The notes: generated from the sequence alone by a model not told the origin. DNA of 64,000 nt from Bacteroidales bacterium UBA3743 (GCA_002371265.1 DFGT01000015.1:143078-207077), one strand, 5' to 3'. Shown: positions 17,014 to 25,590, numbered from the stretch's first letter. A program made the numbers and translations.

Positions 17014-17049
17014 CGATAATGATTAAGCAAGTACTAAAAGCATCCTACT

Positions 17050-17346
17050 ATGAGCAATAAAAATAATGTAACAGGAAATGAATCAATGATGGTAAAAGAA
17101 CCACAATTCACCTATAACAATGTAGATACATCACCTGTATTTACAAAATATCAAATGCAGATATTAGAAAGTATCGCCAATGTGCAAGACGAAGAAGAAA
17201 TGCAAGAAATTCGCAACCTGATTGCAGATTATTTTTCAAACAAAGCACTAGACGCAATGGATCGATTATGTAATGAAGGTACGCTATCTACACAGGATAT
17301 TGAATCCTGGAATAAAGAACATTTGAGAACACCATACAAATATTGA
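17050..17346 (+). CDS. Antitoxin of a PIN-domain toxin-antitoxin pair
   Basis: A 98-residue acidic protein whose second half, RNLIADYFSNKALDAMDRLC and then IESWNKEHLRTPYK, is the signature of Bacteroidetes antitoxins paired with COG1569-type PIN toxins. It should bind and block the downstream RNase and repress the operon. The toxin start lies 1 base past its stop, which fits translational coupling. The N-terminus is Asn-rich and probably disordered. Confidence 0.75.
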   Translation: MSNKNNVTGNESMMVKEPQFTYNNVDTSPVFTKYQMQILESIANVQDEEEMQEIRNLIADYFSNKALDAMDRLCNEGTLSTQDIESWNKEHLRTPYKY

Positions 17347-17347
17347 G

Positions 17348-17764
17348 ATGGAGAATGTCGTATTGGATACCAATTGTTTAGTATCATCATTAAAGAGATC
17401 TAGCATTTATTTCCCTATTTGGAGAGATTTTATATTAGGAAAATACTGTTTATGTTTCACTGATGACATATTGCATGAATATCAAGAAATTATCGAAAAA
17501 CTTACAGGTTCGCCAATGATTGCTCGCAATGTCATTGCCGCCATACTAAACAGAAATAATATTCTTCATGTCGAAGTATTTTATCATTTCGAACTTATCA
17601 CTGCAGATAAAGATGACAATAAATTTGTTGATTGTGCTATAAAAGCAGATGCAAAATTCATTGTATCAAACGACAAACATTTTGACGTACTCAAAACTAT
17701 TCCTTTTCCTCGTGTCGAAGTCATTGATATAGATAAATTTCTTGAAGAATTAAAGAAATATTAG
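17348..17764 (+). CDS. PIN-domain toxin (COG1569-like RNase)
   Basis: A 138-residue PIN-fold protein. The acidic metal-binding residues are visible: VLDTNCLVS near the start (D7), the YQEII helix, and DKDDNKFVDCAIKADAKFIVS with its cluster of Asp (about 94-113), then NDKHFDVL. Members are Mg-dependent RNases that cut cellular RNA and act as VapC-like toxins. It follows its antitoxin by 1 base and precedes the tandem membrane-protein family by 18 bases, so the latter may be read through from the same promoter. Confidence 0.85.
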   Translation: MENVVLDTNCLVSSLKRSSIYFPIWRDFILGKYCLCFTDDILHEYQEIIEKLTGSPMIARNVIAAILNRNNILHVEVFYHFELITADKDDNKFVDCAIKADAKFIVSNDKHFDVLKTIPFPRVEVIDIDKFLEELKKY

Positions 17765-17782
17765 GAATAACATACATCGCTT

Positions 17783-18280
17783 ATGGAATACATAATAATC
17801 TTAATAGTCGCCATTGTTATCTTTCTATTTATCAAAAATTTTACCAAACGTAAACTGGCATTTACAGTTTTGGCTATATCTTTTTTATTTTCAATTTTGC
17901 CATGTTCTATGGTAATTGATATTGGCGATGGTCCAGGTGATGGATTTATAATCATAGGTATATATTTTTATGTTATCATTCCTTGGCTAACAATGTTGAT
18001 GATGCCAATCATAACGAATTCCCACACATTTTATGTATTAAGTATCGGGTTCTTCATCAACATGGTTATTGTGTTCGGCATTATTTGTTTAGAGACGAGA
18101 TTAAAATCTCCAACCACCGCTCCACTCATATTTATAGCGAACACCGCATTTTTTATTCTCTGTGCATACATTATAGAGAAAGCCCAAACTACGCCAATGA
18201 AGATTACGGCAGTCGCTTTGACGCTGGCATCCTTTATTGTGCCATACGGTTTTATAGGGCTATATATTAAGTGTGTATAA
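17783..18280 (+). CDS. Small membrane protein, tandem family member 1
   Basis: A 165-residue protein with about five hydrophobic helices and the family motif NFTKRKLAF (about 24-32) between helix 1 and helix 2. It then has a Gly-Asp-rich loop (DIGDGPGDGFI) and a conserved late segment NTAFFILCAYIIEKAQTTPMK. No enzymatic motif is seen. It begins 18 bases after the PIN toxin; its start context resembles that of member 2 (AACAnACnTnGCTTATGG). Function unknown; inner membrane. Confidence 0.65.
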   Translation: MEYIIILIVAIVIFLFIKNFTKRKLAFTVLAISFLFSILPCSMVIDIGDGPGDGFIIIGIYFYVIIPWLTMLMMPIITNSHTFYVLSIGFFINMVIVFGIICLETRLKSPTTAPLIFIANTAFFILCAYIIEKAQTTPMKITAVALTLASFIVPYGFIGLYIKCV

Positions 18281-18292
18281 CAGACGTTGCTT

Positions 18293-18544
18293 ATGGGTAT
18301 AATATTCTTACTGATATTTATAGCTTTTTTAATTTCCGCAATTGTCACAAACCACAATTTCACAAAGCGGAAACTGGCATTTATCGGGTTGTCCACATCT
18401 TTCGCATTAACCATAATACCATGCATTGTCTCTGGAATTTCAGCGAAATATCCATCAGACGGAGATGCTTTAGGAGGTAGCTTTTTAATGCTCTTTGCAC
18501 TTTATATGGTCATTTTGAGTCTATTTTCCTCTCAAAAGTCGTAG
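18293..18544 (+). CDS. Small membrane protein, tandem family member 2 (truncated)
   Basis: An 83-residue paralogue that keeps the first two helices, HNFTKRKLAFIGLSTSFALT and the GDALGG loop, then ends abruptly at about half the length of its relatives (VILSLFSSQKS). The ATG at 18293 is preferred over a TTG two codons earlier. No continuation is found after the stop, where a direct repeat shared with member 4 begins 17 bases later, so deletion by recombination is likely. Possibly a pseudogene. Confidence 0.5.
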   Translation: MGIIFLLIFIAFLISAIVTNHNFTKRKLAFIGLSTSFALTIIPCIVSGISAKYPSDGDALGGSFLMLFALYMVILSLFSSQKS

Positions 18545-18560
18545 ACTTTCTCTGGAAACT

Positions 18561-18610
18561 TCTCAAACAGAAAAACAGATTCAATTCAAAGATTCGTCAT
18601 TAGTTATTAA
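18561..18610 (+). repeat. Direct repeat upstream of membrane-protein member 3
   Basis: 39 identical bases beginning TCTCAAACAGAAAAACAGAT (18561-18599) plus a near-identical extension recur at 19217-19266, in each case just before a family member. Confidence 0.9.
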
Positions 18611-18624
18611 AACTTCACGCGATT

Positions 18625-19134
18625 ATGGAAATATTAACCTTCTCTGTATTTTTAGCAATTCTGATACTGATATTCATCATTATCTCTATAGGATATTTGA
18701 TCTACGCTTTCGTCACGAATCCCAATTTCACAAAGCGTAAACTGGCATTCATAGCTCTGTCGCTATCATTTGTTTTGAACAGTCTTCCTTTTTTCTTTTT
18801 GGGGATTCCTGATGGTGTATTTTTCTTGATATTTTATTTATTTTTTATCTTCATAATTTGGGTGATATGGATACCCTTTGCATTTGATCTCCGCACATTT
18901 CACATCATCTGTGGCGGTTTTTATTTAATCACAGCAATCATTTTCACTATCATTTGTATCAAAGATGGGGGCCACACCAGACCTTTATTAGCGTTAATTG
19001 GCACTACAGCCTTTTACACTCTATGTGCATTCATTATAGAAAAAGCCAATTCTCCACTCACAAAGACATTAGCTGTCGTTTTAACTTTGGCTTCCTTTAT
19101 AACATATTACACGATAGAATCGATAGGTTTGTGA
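18625..19134 (+). CDS. Small membrane protein, tandem family member 3
   Basis: A 169-residue protein with four to five membrane helices, the motif NFTKRKLAFIALSLSF and the late motif GTTAFYTLCAFIIEKANSPL. The middle loop differs from member 1: it is strongly hydrophobic (FFLIFYLFFIFIIWVIWI) and lacks the Gly-Asp stretch. It is preceded by the 50-base direct repeat also found before member 4. Family and function unknown. Confidence 0.6.
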   Translation: MEILTFSVFLAILILIFIIISIGYLIYAFVTNPNFTKRKLAFIALSLSFVLNSLPFFFLGIPDGVFFLIFYLFFIFIIWVIWIPFAFDLRTFHIICGGFYLITAIIFTIICIKDGGHTRPLLALIGTTAFYTLCAFIIEKANSPLTKTLAVVLTLASFITYYTIESIGL

Positions 19135-19216
19135 AATAACTATCGAATTAATCAAGATATTAAGGTTGCTGGATGAACTCTATAGCCAAAAATTTATTAA
19201 ATTTACAAATTCTGAT

Positions 19217-19266
19217 TCTCAAACAGAAAAACAGATTCAATTCAAAGATTCGTCACTAGTCATTAA
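19217..19266 (+). repeat. Direct repeat upstream of membrane-protein member 4
   Basis: Second copy of the 50-base repeat at 18561-18610; the first 39 bases are identical. It ends 4 bases before the ATG of member 4. Confidence 0.9.
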
Positions 19267-19269
19267 ATT

Positions 19270-19764
19270 ATGATATTCTTCTTAATCTTTATAATATTTA
19301 TAATCTTCGCATTCGCCACAAATTCAAATTTCACAAAGCGTAAACTGGCATTTGCTGCGTTAGCCACAGCATTTTCACTTTCTGTCATACCTGGTTCTGT
19401 CATTGGGATAATAGCAAAATCTCCATCCGACGAACATGGACCCGGCGAAGGATTTATAATGCTGTTTGTGATGTTTTGGGCATTTATTGTCTGGACTGTA
19501 TTGATTGCTCTAATCACAAATCTTCGTCCACTTAAAGCCTTATGTTACGGAATAACCATCGTCATGACAATATGTTTTGCATTAAATTGTCGATTTACTG
19601 GATTCAACATAATGATCCTTCTTTTGTTATTAGCAAACAGTGCTTATTTCATTCTCTGTGCTTTCTTGATTGAAAAAGCTAAATCCAAACCTATGAAAAT
19701 CATAGCTATCACATTAACAGTTATCTCTTTTATTTTACCATTTTTTGTACTCAGAATTGATTAG
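19270..19764 (+). CDS. Small membrane protein, tandem family member 4
   Basis: A 164-residue protein with about five hydrophobic helices, NFTKRKLAFAALATAFSLS, an acidic Gly-rich loop (KSPSDEHGPGEGFIM) and NSAYFILCAFLIEKAKSKPMK. It is closest to members 1 and 2 in the loop. The tandem set suggests recent duplication and divergence. The shared KRKLAF motif probably faces the cytoplasm by the positive-inside rule. Function unknown. Confidence 0.62.
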   Translation: MIFFLIFIIFIIFAFATNSNFTKRKLAFAALATAFSLSVIPGSVIGIIAKSPSDEHGPGEGFIMLFVMFWAFIVWTVLIALITNLRPLKALCYGITIVMTICFALNCRFTGFNIMILLLLLANSAYFILCAFLIEKAKSKPMKIIAITLTVISFILPFFVLRID

Positions 19765-19867
19765 ATGCCATCTAATTTTAATATAACGTGATGTCGACGA
19801 AACCAACATGGCATCATAATATTATGTAAAATAGACGTTCCACAATAGTCAATCAATTGCATGATCG

Positions 19868-19894
19868 TAGGGGCGGGTTTCAAACCTGCCCGCA
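19868..19894. repeat. Palindromic repeat, GGCAGGTTT family, copy 1
   Basis: TAGGGGCGGGTTTCAAACCT and the following GCCCGC form a near-perfect hairpin. Related copies lie at 26461, 26650 and 38998. Together with element D it fills most of the 356-base gap 19765-20120. Confidence 0.75.
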
Positions 19895-19937
19895 ATAAGG
19901 ATAATGATCAAACAGAATTTATTAATCACATTTTTAC

Positions 19938-20000
19938 CGCTCGCCCTATGGGCTCGCGGATGAGAGTGAGTTAGGGCGTTCCGCCCTTAACAATCCTCAA
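19938..20000 (-). repeat. Dispersed MITE-like element, inverted short copy D
   Basis: In inverted orientation: GCTCGCCCTATGGGCTCGC, then TTAGGGCGTTCCGCCCTTAA and CAATCCTCA. Both core hairpins are intact; the outer parts are missing. A weak left-terminal-like motif (AACGTGATGTCGACGAAA) occurs about 150 bases earlier. Confidence 0.75.
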
Positions 20001-20068
20001 TTTTAGCTGCAGAATGACCTCGATAGTAAAATATATTAAACAAATTTGAACATATCTTGTCAACAAAC

Positions 20069-20098
20069 AAAAAGGGCAGATTCCAACAATCTGCCCTT
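20069..20098 (-). terminator. Intrinsic terminator of the pyrK-pyrD operon
   Basis: On the minus strand AAGGGCAGATT pairs with AATCTGCCCTT around a GTTGG loop and runs into TTTTTG. It lies 23 bases beyond the last gene of the leftward operon. Confidence 0.9.
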
Positions 20099-20120
20099 CT
20101 ACTATTTCCTAAAAATCAAA

Positions 20121-20660
20121 TCATTGCATTTTCTCTACCGAAACCCAGTCGTTTTTCTCATGTGCGAAATCTTCAAACGATGGTTTGATCTTAAAACTTT
20201 TATTTGATGCAAAACCGTTGATCGCCGCTATCAAAGCTTCTTTGTTCTTGCCATCATAATATTTCGCCAAATCGACGTCAAGTTTTGCTATCATCACGCT
20301 GTCAGAAACGGAAAGAATACTTAGTGGCTGGGAAATCTTCAACTGAGGAAACTCAAACTGAGCATCCACAGTCTTCAAACCTTCAAGTTTCAAGTTTGAA
20401 GCTATTTGTATTTCGCAACTAAGTTTCAAATCTCCATTCTGCAAACGATTGGTAATCATTGCACTCTGAGCATCAGTAAATGAGAACCTATCACTCTCGA
20501 TGTTCATCAGACGGACATCACAGATGGAATTCAAATACCAGTTTCTCTCTTTAACCTCTTCTATCGGATCCTCCACGTTGTTTGAAAACAAGTCTCCTGC
20601 AAAAAAGATAGTTACCGCAAAAAATGCCAAAATAGATATGACAAAACTTACCTTTCTCAT
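20121..20660 (-). CDS. Hypothetical membrane-anchored protein co-transcribed with pyrD
   Basis: A 179-residue protein with an N-terminal hydrophobic segment (VSFVISILAFFAVTIFFAGD) that may be a signal anchor, followed by a soluble region with beta character (GDLKLSCEIQIASNLKLEGL, SVSDSVMIAKLDVDL). No family was recognised. It starts 2 bases after the pyrD stop and ends at a terminator, so it belongs to the pyrK-pyrD transcription unit, though no metabolic link is evident. Confidence 0.65.
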   Translation of the reverse strand: MRKVSFVISILAFFAVTIFFAGDLFSNNVEDPIEEVKERNWYLNSICDVRLMNIESDRFSFTDAQSAMITNRLQNGDLKLSCEIQIASNLKLEGLKTVDAQFEFPQLKISQPLSILSVSDSVMIAKLDVDLAKYYDGKNKEALIAAINGFASNKSFKIKPSFEDFAHEKNDWVSVEKMQ

Positions 20661-20662
20661 GA

Positions 20663-21574
20663 TTAAACCTCCAATTGACCGATGATTTCGGTGATTGACT
20701 TGAAATTATGTCTGTCCAAATACTCGTTGATTCCGTCCACAACCTTGACTGTTGTCTCTGGATCAATGAAGTTTGCTGTTCCGATTTCAATAGCAGTGGC
20801 TCCTGCCAAGAAGAATTCGATAGCGTCAGTAGCGTTCATGATTCCTCCCAATCCGACAACAGGGATTTTCACTGCCTTTGCCACCTGCCATACGCAACGC
20901 AATGCCACAGGCTTGACACATGGGCCGCTCAATCCTCCCGTCACCATGCTTAGCAATGGTTTTCTTCGCTCCGCATCGATTGCCATTCCCATCAAAGTAT
21001 TGATTAGGGAGACGGAATCCGCACCAGCTGCCTCAGCTGCCAAAGCCATATCTGTGATCGACGTCACGTTTGGTGAAAGCTTGACAATCAAAGTCTTATT
21101 ATACGCCTTTCTTACCGCAGACACCACCTGCTCCACTCCCTGAGTAGTTGTACCGAAAGCCATACCACCCTGCTTTACATTAGGGCAAGAGATATTCAAC
21201 TCGATTGCCTGCACCTTGTCCATTGTGCCGATGATCTCAGCAGCCTCAGCATAGTCTTCGACGGTGCTTCCTGAAAGGTTCACAATAAGGCAAGAGTCGA
21301 TATCCTTGATATTCGGATAGATATGATCCTTCAAATAGTGGACACCTTTGTTCTGCAAACCTACACAGTTCAACATTCCTGAAGGAGTCTCAGCCATACG
21401 TGGATACGGATTACCCTCACGTGGATTCAACGTAGTGCCCTTTATAATGTAGCCGCCAAGACGCGACAAATCAATGAATTCTGAAAATTCAGTGCCGTAT
21501 CCAAAAGTTCCCGACGCTGTCAGCACAGGATTTTTAAGCGTGAGACCACCTATTTTTGTTTCTAATTTTGCCAT
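20663..21574 (-). CDS. pyrD: Dihydroorotate dehydrogenase, class 1B catalytic subunit
   Basis: Oxidises dihydroorotate to orotate in pyrimidine synthesis, passing electrons through PyrK to NAD+. The 303-residue TIM barrel shows SGTFGYGTE (21-29), the catalytic cysteine C130 in LNISCPN, IVKLSPNVT, and the FMN phosphate site VGLGGI and GATAIEIGTAN. Class 1B is indicated by the adjacent iron-sulfur/FAD subunit, whose end overlaps the pyrD start by 13 bases. Cytoplasmic heterotetramer. Confidence 0.97.
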   Translation of the reverse strand: MAKLETKIGGLTLKNPVLTASGTFGYGTEFSEFIDLSRLGGYIIKGTTLNPREGNPYPRMAETPSGMLNCVGLQNKGVHYLKDHIYPNIKDIDSCLIVNLSGSTVEDYAEAAEIIGTMDKVQAIELNISCPNVKQGGMAFGTTTQGVEQVVSAVRKAYNKTLIVKLSPNVTSITDMALAAEAAGADSVSLINTLMGMAIDAERRKPLLSMVTGGLSGPCVKPVALRCVWQVAKAVKIPVVGLGGIMNATDAIEFFLAGATAIEIGTANFIDPETTVKVVDGINEYLDRHNFKSITEIIGQLEV

Positions 21575-22341
21575 GGTAGTTCGTTGATATTAAACACTGG
21601 TCCTTCTGAACAAACACATCTGTTGTGTCCCTTATTATCCTCTGTAACACAACACAAGCAAGCCCCAAGTCCACATGCCATCTTATTTTCAAGTGAGACG
21701 TAGCACTCGATATTCTTAGCGTACGCATACTTCGCGACTGCCTTCATCATCGGAGTCGGACCACATACGAAGATCTCGTCAAACTGTTCCTTCTCTAGGA
21801 TAGAATGGTTTGTGACAAATCCTTTCTCCCCCACACTACCGTCTTCCGTAGTGAGATAAAGAGAACCAAACTTTTTGAACTCGTCCTCCAGCATCACACC
21901 GCCAGCATTACGAGCACCTAAAAGGAACGACACCTGATGTCCGGCCGCTTTTAGTCTGTCACCAAGATACAGAAGCGGAGCTATTCCCACTCCTCCACCT
22001 ACCAACAGACATTTAGCTCCCGCCTTTGTAGGCATTGGAAATCCATTTCCAAGTGGAAGCAACACACTCACCTCGTCGCCTACAGAAAGAGTTGCCATTT
22101 TGCGTGTACCGTCGCCAACAAGGGCAACAAGCAAATCCAGACGCTGCTTTGCATAATCCACGAAGTGAACCGAGATAGGACGACGCAAAAATACAGTCGG
22201 AGCATTGTCTACCTTCACTTCGACAAACTGCCCAGCCTTTATCTCCGGCATATCTCCATTGGGAGCAACCAAACTCAAAAGGATGTGCTGCTCAGTGATC
22301 TTCTTTAAATTCTCAACCTTGAGATTTAACTGCTTTTTCAT
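21562..22341 (-). CDS. pyrK: Dihydroorotate dehydrogenase electron transfer subunit
   Basis: A start at 22341 (MKKQLNLKVENLKK) gives 259 residues, the family length; the longer open frame to 22515 would add a hydrophobic stretch absent from the family. The FAD-binding motif RRPIS is near residues 53-57 and the NAD-binding LLVGGGVGIAPLLYLGD lies mid-protein. The [2Fe-2S] ligands appear as four cysteines in the spacing C-x4-C-x2-C-x10-C close to the C-terminus. First gene of the pyrK-pyrD unit. Confidence 0.95.
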   Translation of the reverse strand: MKKQLNLKVENLKKITEQHILLSLVAPNGDMPEIKAGQFVEVKVDNAPTVFLRRPISVHFVDYAKQRLDLLVALVGDGTRKMATLSVGDEVSVLLPLGNGFPMPTKAGAKCLLVGGGVGIAPLLYLGDRLKAAGHQVSFLLGARNAGGVMLEDEFKKFGSLYLTTEDGSVGEKGFVTNHSILEKEQFDEIFVCGPTPMMKAVAKYAYAKNIECYVSLENKMACGLGACLCCVTEDNKGHNRCVCSEGPVFNINELPWQN

Positions 22342-22494
22342 TAGAATAGAAAAATTTTGGGCAAAAGTAACCAAAATTAGGGAGAAACACGATAGAAATA
22401 AAACAGAAAATGCATTCCATCTCTTCACAACATTACCTGGAACACTAAAATACGCCCACGTATATCTGCCAACTGCCATAAGCCAACTGCCAAC

Positions 22495-22526
22495 AAAAAA
22501 AAGGAAGATACTCACGCATCCTCCTT
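22495..22526 (-). terminator. Intrinsic terminator of the GH5 gene
   Basis: On the minus strand AAGGAGGAT pairs with ATCTTCCTT (one mismatch) and is followed by eight or more T. It lies 19 bases past the GH5 stop and within the region upstream of pyrK. Confidence 0.65.
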
Positions 22527-22544
22527 CTCGAACACATAAATAAT

Positions 22545-24443
22545 TTATTTATATACTCTAAACTCTTTCCTAATCTCAACGTCGCCATTTGAGTAGACGG
22601 TGCGAATGATATTCAATCCGTCGAATGGACGACTGCTTACGATACCGAGTGGCGAAACATACTCGACACTCGAAATGTCTCTATCTTTTACGATTTCCAC
22701 GTTTCCCGTCGGATCTTTCGCGACAAGTTCAATCGACTTGATCTGCACTCCATCGCCGCCTCCGTATGTCCAGAAACCTGCGATGTAAATGTGTGAAGGA
22801 TCAAGACTTTTGCCACTATCGCCCTTCATACACCTACTCAAATTGATCTCGGCAACTGTCGTATTGTTTTTGAAATCATATGCGTATGGAGTGGACCAAT
22901 AGCTGCTTTCATCAAACAAGCGGAATGATGCTCCGTCGCTTGGTTTTGCCAAAGATACAATGATCTTCTCATATCCGCTCAAATCAATCGGCTGATCATA
23001 CTGCCATCCTCCAAAACCATACTGACCTGTGACCAAAGTCTGAGTCTTATAGTTGTACGTGCCTGTCTCCCAAATACTAGGATTAAAGCATCCTCGCGTC
23101 AACGGGAAAAATCCCTGGCAATCGACCGGCTCCAACGCTTCTCCACAAAACTGCGGATAATTGACCTTGGAATACTCTCTATACCAATCCCAGCAGGCTT
23201 TTCCACATGCGTCCTCAGCTCCCTGTTTGCCATAGAAAGCATAACGGATCTCGCCTGTCTTCAAGTAATGCTCCATATCCACATAATCATCTGTGCCTGT
23301 CAGCGTGAGGGATAGATTATACTTGTCCATCACTGCCTTGAATCGCACGCCCCACTTGCTTGTGGATCCTGTAGCCCACGTGCCAAGATTCTCCGACTTC
23401 AATGATCCGTCGAAATTAGTGCCGACGACGTGTCCTGGACTCCAGTCGCACTCCGTCACCACAATAGGGTTAGTCTCCACAACAGGAACTTGTTTCTTAA
23501 ACTGGTCTATGAACCCCTGCGTCGACCCATATTCATCGGCATTTCCATACCAACCAGTGTAGACGTGGCAAGCGTAGCCCAGATTTTTGAGCGGATCCAC
23601 CAACGGATAATCCTTGTAGCCGCCATACTGCGACTGATAACCCGTACCTGCTCCCCACACGATACCCTTGAACCCATTCCTTCGGATGATATCAAGCACA
23701 GGCTGGAAGAAATCCCGTGGAGCCCACGGTGCCTGAGCCGTCTCCTTTCCATTTTTATCGTACAGTCGCACCGGCTCATTGGCAAGTTCGAGCGAGATGA
23801 CACCCTCATATTTCTTTATTGAATCATTCGACGACACAATATCCCAGACTGTCTTCAGATACTCATTATAAGCGTCGCCCACCCTGATCTCCTGTGGGCA
23901 TACACCAGGCGGACGCATGATCACATACATGCCATGCTTCACAGCCTCCTTAGCCAACGGAAAATAGAGATTTTCGAGGAAATATTTAAGACGTTCGGCA
24001 GAAAACTGGCTGATATTATGCTCACCGCCCTCGCCCACTCTTTCTTTGTTGGGATCATTGGTCCAGCAAGGATCCATATGAAGGCGGAAGACGTTGCAGT
24101 AGACACCCTTATCCTGAGATCCAAGCACAGTGAATATCTTCTTGAAATATTCTGTCACATTAGGTATGGCGGTAGGAGCATCATACCCCTTTCCCCAGTC
24201 GAAAGCCCAACGGCTGAAATTACCGTTGAAATATCCGTTTGGAGTGTCCATCACACCATGCAGCACAACCTGATTGCCACACTCATCCATAAGTTTATTC
24301 CCCTCCACATGAATAGGAGGAGTCTGTCCAAATCCTTCTGTGCGGCCATTCAGGCAAGTTGTCTGAGCAGAGGCGACGGCAAAAGAGCCGAGAGCAAATG
24401 CAGACAACAGATAATTCTTGAAATAGTTGTAAGTGTGTTTCAT
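22545..24443 (-). CDS. Secreted GH5-family glycoside hydrolase
   Basis: A 632-residue exported enzyme with signal peptide (LLSAFALGSFAVASA-QT). The catalytic TIM barrel spans about 45-430: HGVMDTPNG, the acid/base Glu in SLELANEPVRL (about 223), and the nucleophile Glu in IVVTECDWSPG (about 331). This fits cellulase/mannanase-type GH5. A beta-sandwich resembling a carbohydrate-binding module follows (about 470-580; GGWQYDQPIDLSGYEKIIVSL). The C-terminal tail (SSRPFDGLNIIRTVYSNGDVE) resembles a degenerate type IX secretion tail. The substrate is probably a plant beta-glucan or mannan. Confidence 0.88.
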   Translation of the reverse strand: MKHTYNYFKNYLLSAFALGSFAVASAQTTCLNGRTEGFGQTPPIHVEGNKLMDECGNQVVLHGVMDTPNGYFNGNFSRWAFDWGKGYDAPTAIPNVTEYFKKIFTVLGSQDKGVYCNVFRLHMDPCWTNDPNKERVGEGGEHNISQFSAERLKYFLENLYFPLAKEAVKHGMYVIMRPPGVCPQEIRVGDAYNEYLKTVWDIVSSNDSIKKYEGVISLELANEPVRLYDKNGKETAQAPWAPRDFFQPVLDIIRRNGFKGIVWGAGTGYQSQYGGYKDYPLVDPLKNLGYACHVYTGWYGNADEYGSTQGFIDQFKKQVPVVETNPIVVTECDWSPGHVVGTNFDGSLKSENLGTWATGSTSKWGVRFKAVMDKYNLSLTLTGTDDYVDMEHYLKTGEIRYAFYGKQGAEDACGKACWDWYREYSKVNYPQFCGEALEPVDCQGFFPLTRGCFNPSIWETGTYNYKTQTLVTGQYGFGGWQYDQPIDLSGYEKIIVSLAKPSDGASFRLFDESSYWSTPYAYDFKNNTTVAEINLSRCMKGDSGKSLDPSHIYIAGFWTYGGGDGVQIKSIELVAKDPTGNVEIVKDRDISSVEYVSPLGIVSSRPFDGLNIIRTVYSNGDVEIRKEFRVYK

Positions 24444-24570
24444 GATAATGAGCTTTTTGTCATCGGCACAAACATAAAAACAAATAAGAATAACAGCCTA
24501 TCAAAACCAGACAAAAAATTAAAAAATTCCATTTATACCGCAAAAATGATACGTTTGGCACCTTCTTTAT

Positions 24571-24832
24571 ATTTAACGTGAATTCGATCGAAATCAAAAA
24601 ATCAAAAGATAGTTGGAGTGTCATAAATGAGGATTCCAAAGGGCGGAACGCCATTACCCCCCTCCCAAAGTGCGAGCCATAGGCGAGCACACAGAATTTA
24701 ATAAAACCACAGAGGCACAAAGTTTACAGAGAAAGGCTACGCCTTTTTTTATGAGAAAAAGAGAGGTGAGAATTCAATAAGAAAGTGGAAAATGATTCAC
24801 AGATTACAATCCATCGAACTTACGTTAAAATT
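24571..24832 (+). repeat. Dispersed MITE-like element, full-length copy E
   Basis: Bounded by imperfect terminal inverted repeats: ATTTAACGTGAATTCGAT (24571-24588) and its inverse form, ATCGAACTTACGTTAAAATT (24813-24832). Between them are GAGTGTCATAAATGAGGATT, the GGGCGGAACGCC core, GCGAGCC/GGCGAGC, the CACAGAGGCACAAAGTTTAC segment and an AAGGCTACGCCTT stem followed by T. No open frame exceeds noise. This copy defines the element's full extent, about 262 bp. Confidence 0.8.
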
Positions 24833-24863
24833 AGGAATTCGGAATGAAAAATGCGAAATTGGA

Positions 24864-24930
24864 TTTTATTGAGGTAACTCACCCTTGGGGTTCGTGGAGG
24901 AGAATGGAGAACATAGAGCAATCTAATTTT
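24864..24930 (+). repeat. Second dispersed repeat (TCGTGGAG family), copy 1
   Basis: The segment with TTATTGAGGTAACTCACCC, TTCGTGGAGGAGAATGG and ACATAGAGCAATCTAAT recurs inverted at 27624-27667 and 27874-27941. It lies next to MITE-like elements in each case. In the 24444-25276 gap, the bases outside this repeat and elements E and F show no gene. Confidence 0.6.
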
Positions 24931-25053
24931 GAGATATCATCAATTTTTGTAGAAAAATACTATCTTTGCTAGAAAATAAAAACAGTCAAAACAAGTACGT
25001 ACAATAGAATAAGAAATTGCTTAAATTTATCAAATAAAATTGGCTATAGGTTT

Positions 25054-25114
25054 TGAGGATTGTTAAGGGCGGAACGCCCTAACCCATCCCCAGATGCGAG
25101 CCGTAGGCGAGCAC
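25054..25114 (+). repeat. Dispersed MITE-like element, short copy F
   Basis: TGAGGATTGTTAAGGGCGGA with the GGGCG-GAA-CGCCC hairpin, followed by GCGAGCCGTAGGCGAGCAC. It ends before the CACAGAG segment. Confidence 0.75.
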
Positions 25115-25276
25115 ATATATAAAAGAAAATCTAATAACAGTCATACTTTGGGGGAAAATGTTAAGCAAACATGGAATCTTAATAATCCTCATTTTTAGTT
25201 GCAGGATGAGTTTCTATAGCAAATATATTTCAAACAAGATTAAGCAGTTTCTAAACTACTAAAAGAAAATATCAGT

Positions 25277-25567
25277 ATGGAAACAAGATTGAAGCCGACA
25301 CACCACCAAATAGCAGAAATTCTTATCGACAAGAGAATTAGTGATATGACTCAATATCTGATTGAGGATTACGGCTACTCATTAGAAAAAGCTTTAGATC
25401 TTGTCTATACATCCAAAACTATTGAACTGCTTCAAATAGAAGATGCAGAGCTTTATGTTCAGAGTTCCGCCTACGTGTACGAAATGCTCATCAAAGAACT
25501 CGGCCTATATCCCGTCTTCGATAATGACAATCCAGCAATGTTCGCTGAAGATCCGTTTTCCTACTAA
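25277..25567 (+). CDS. Small hypothetical protein
   Basis: A 96-residue acidic, helical protein. LIDKRISDMTQYLIEDYGYS, the following LEKALDLVYTSKTIELL and AELYVQSSAYVYEMLIKEL form a pattern seen in short Bacteroidetes proteins that often accompany toxin-antitoxin or mobile genes. I cannot assign a named family. It is monocistronic, preceded by repeat-rich DNA, and converges on the FGE-like gene 24 bases downstream. Confidence 0.6.
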   Translation: METRLKPTHHQIAEILIDKRISDMTQYLIEDYGYSLEKALDLVYTSKTIELLQIEDAELYVQSSAYVYEMLIKELGLYPVFDNDNPAMFAEDPFSY

Positions 25568-25590
25568 TAACTCACTCCCCTTAAAATAAA

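Noticed and set aside
22342..22515. N-terminal extension of pyrK
   Set aside because: It would add a hydrophobic 58-residue leader not found in PyrK and crosses a terminator-like hairpin for the GH5 gene.
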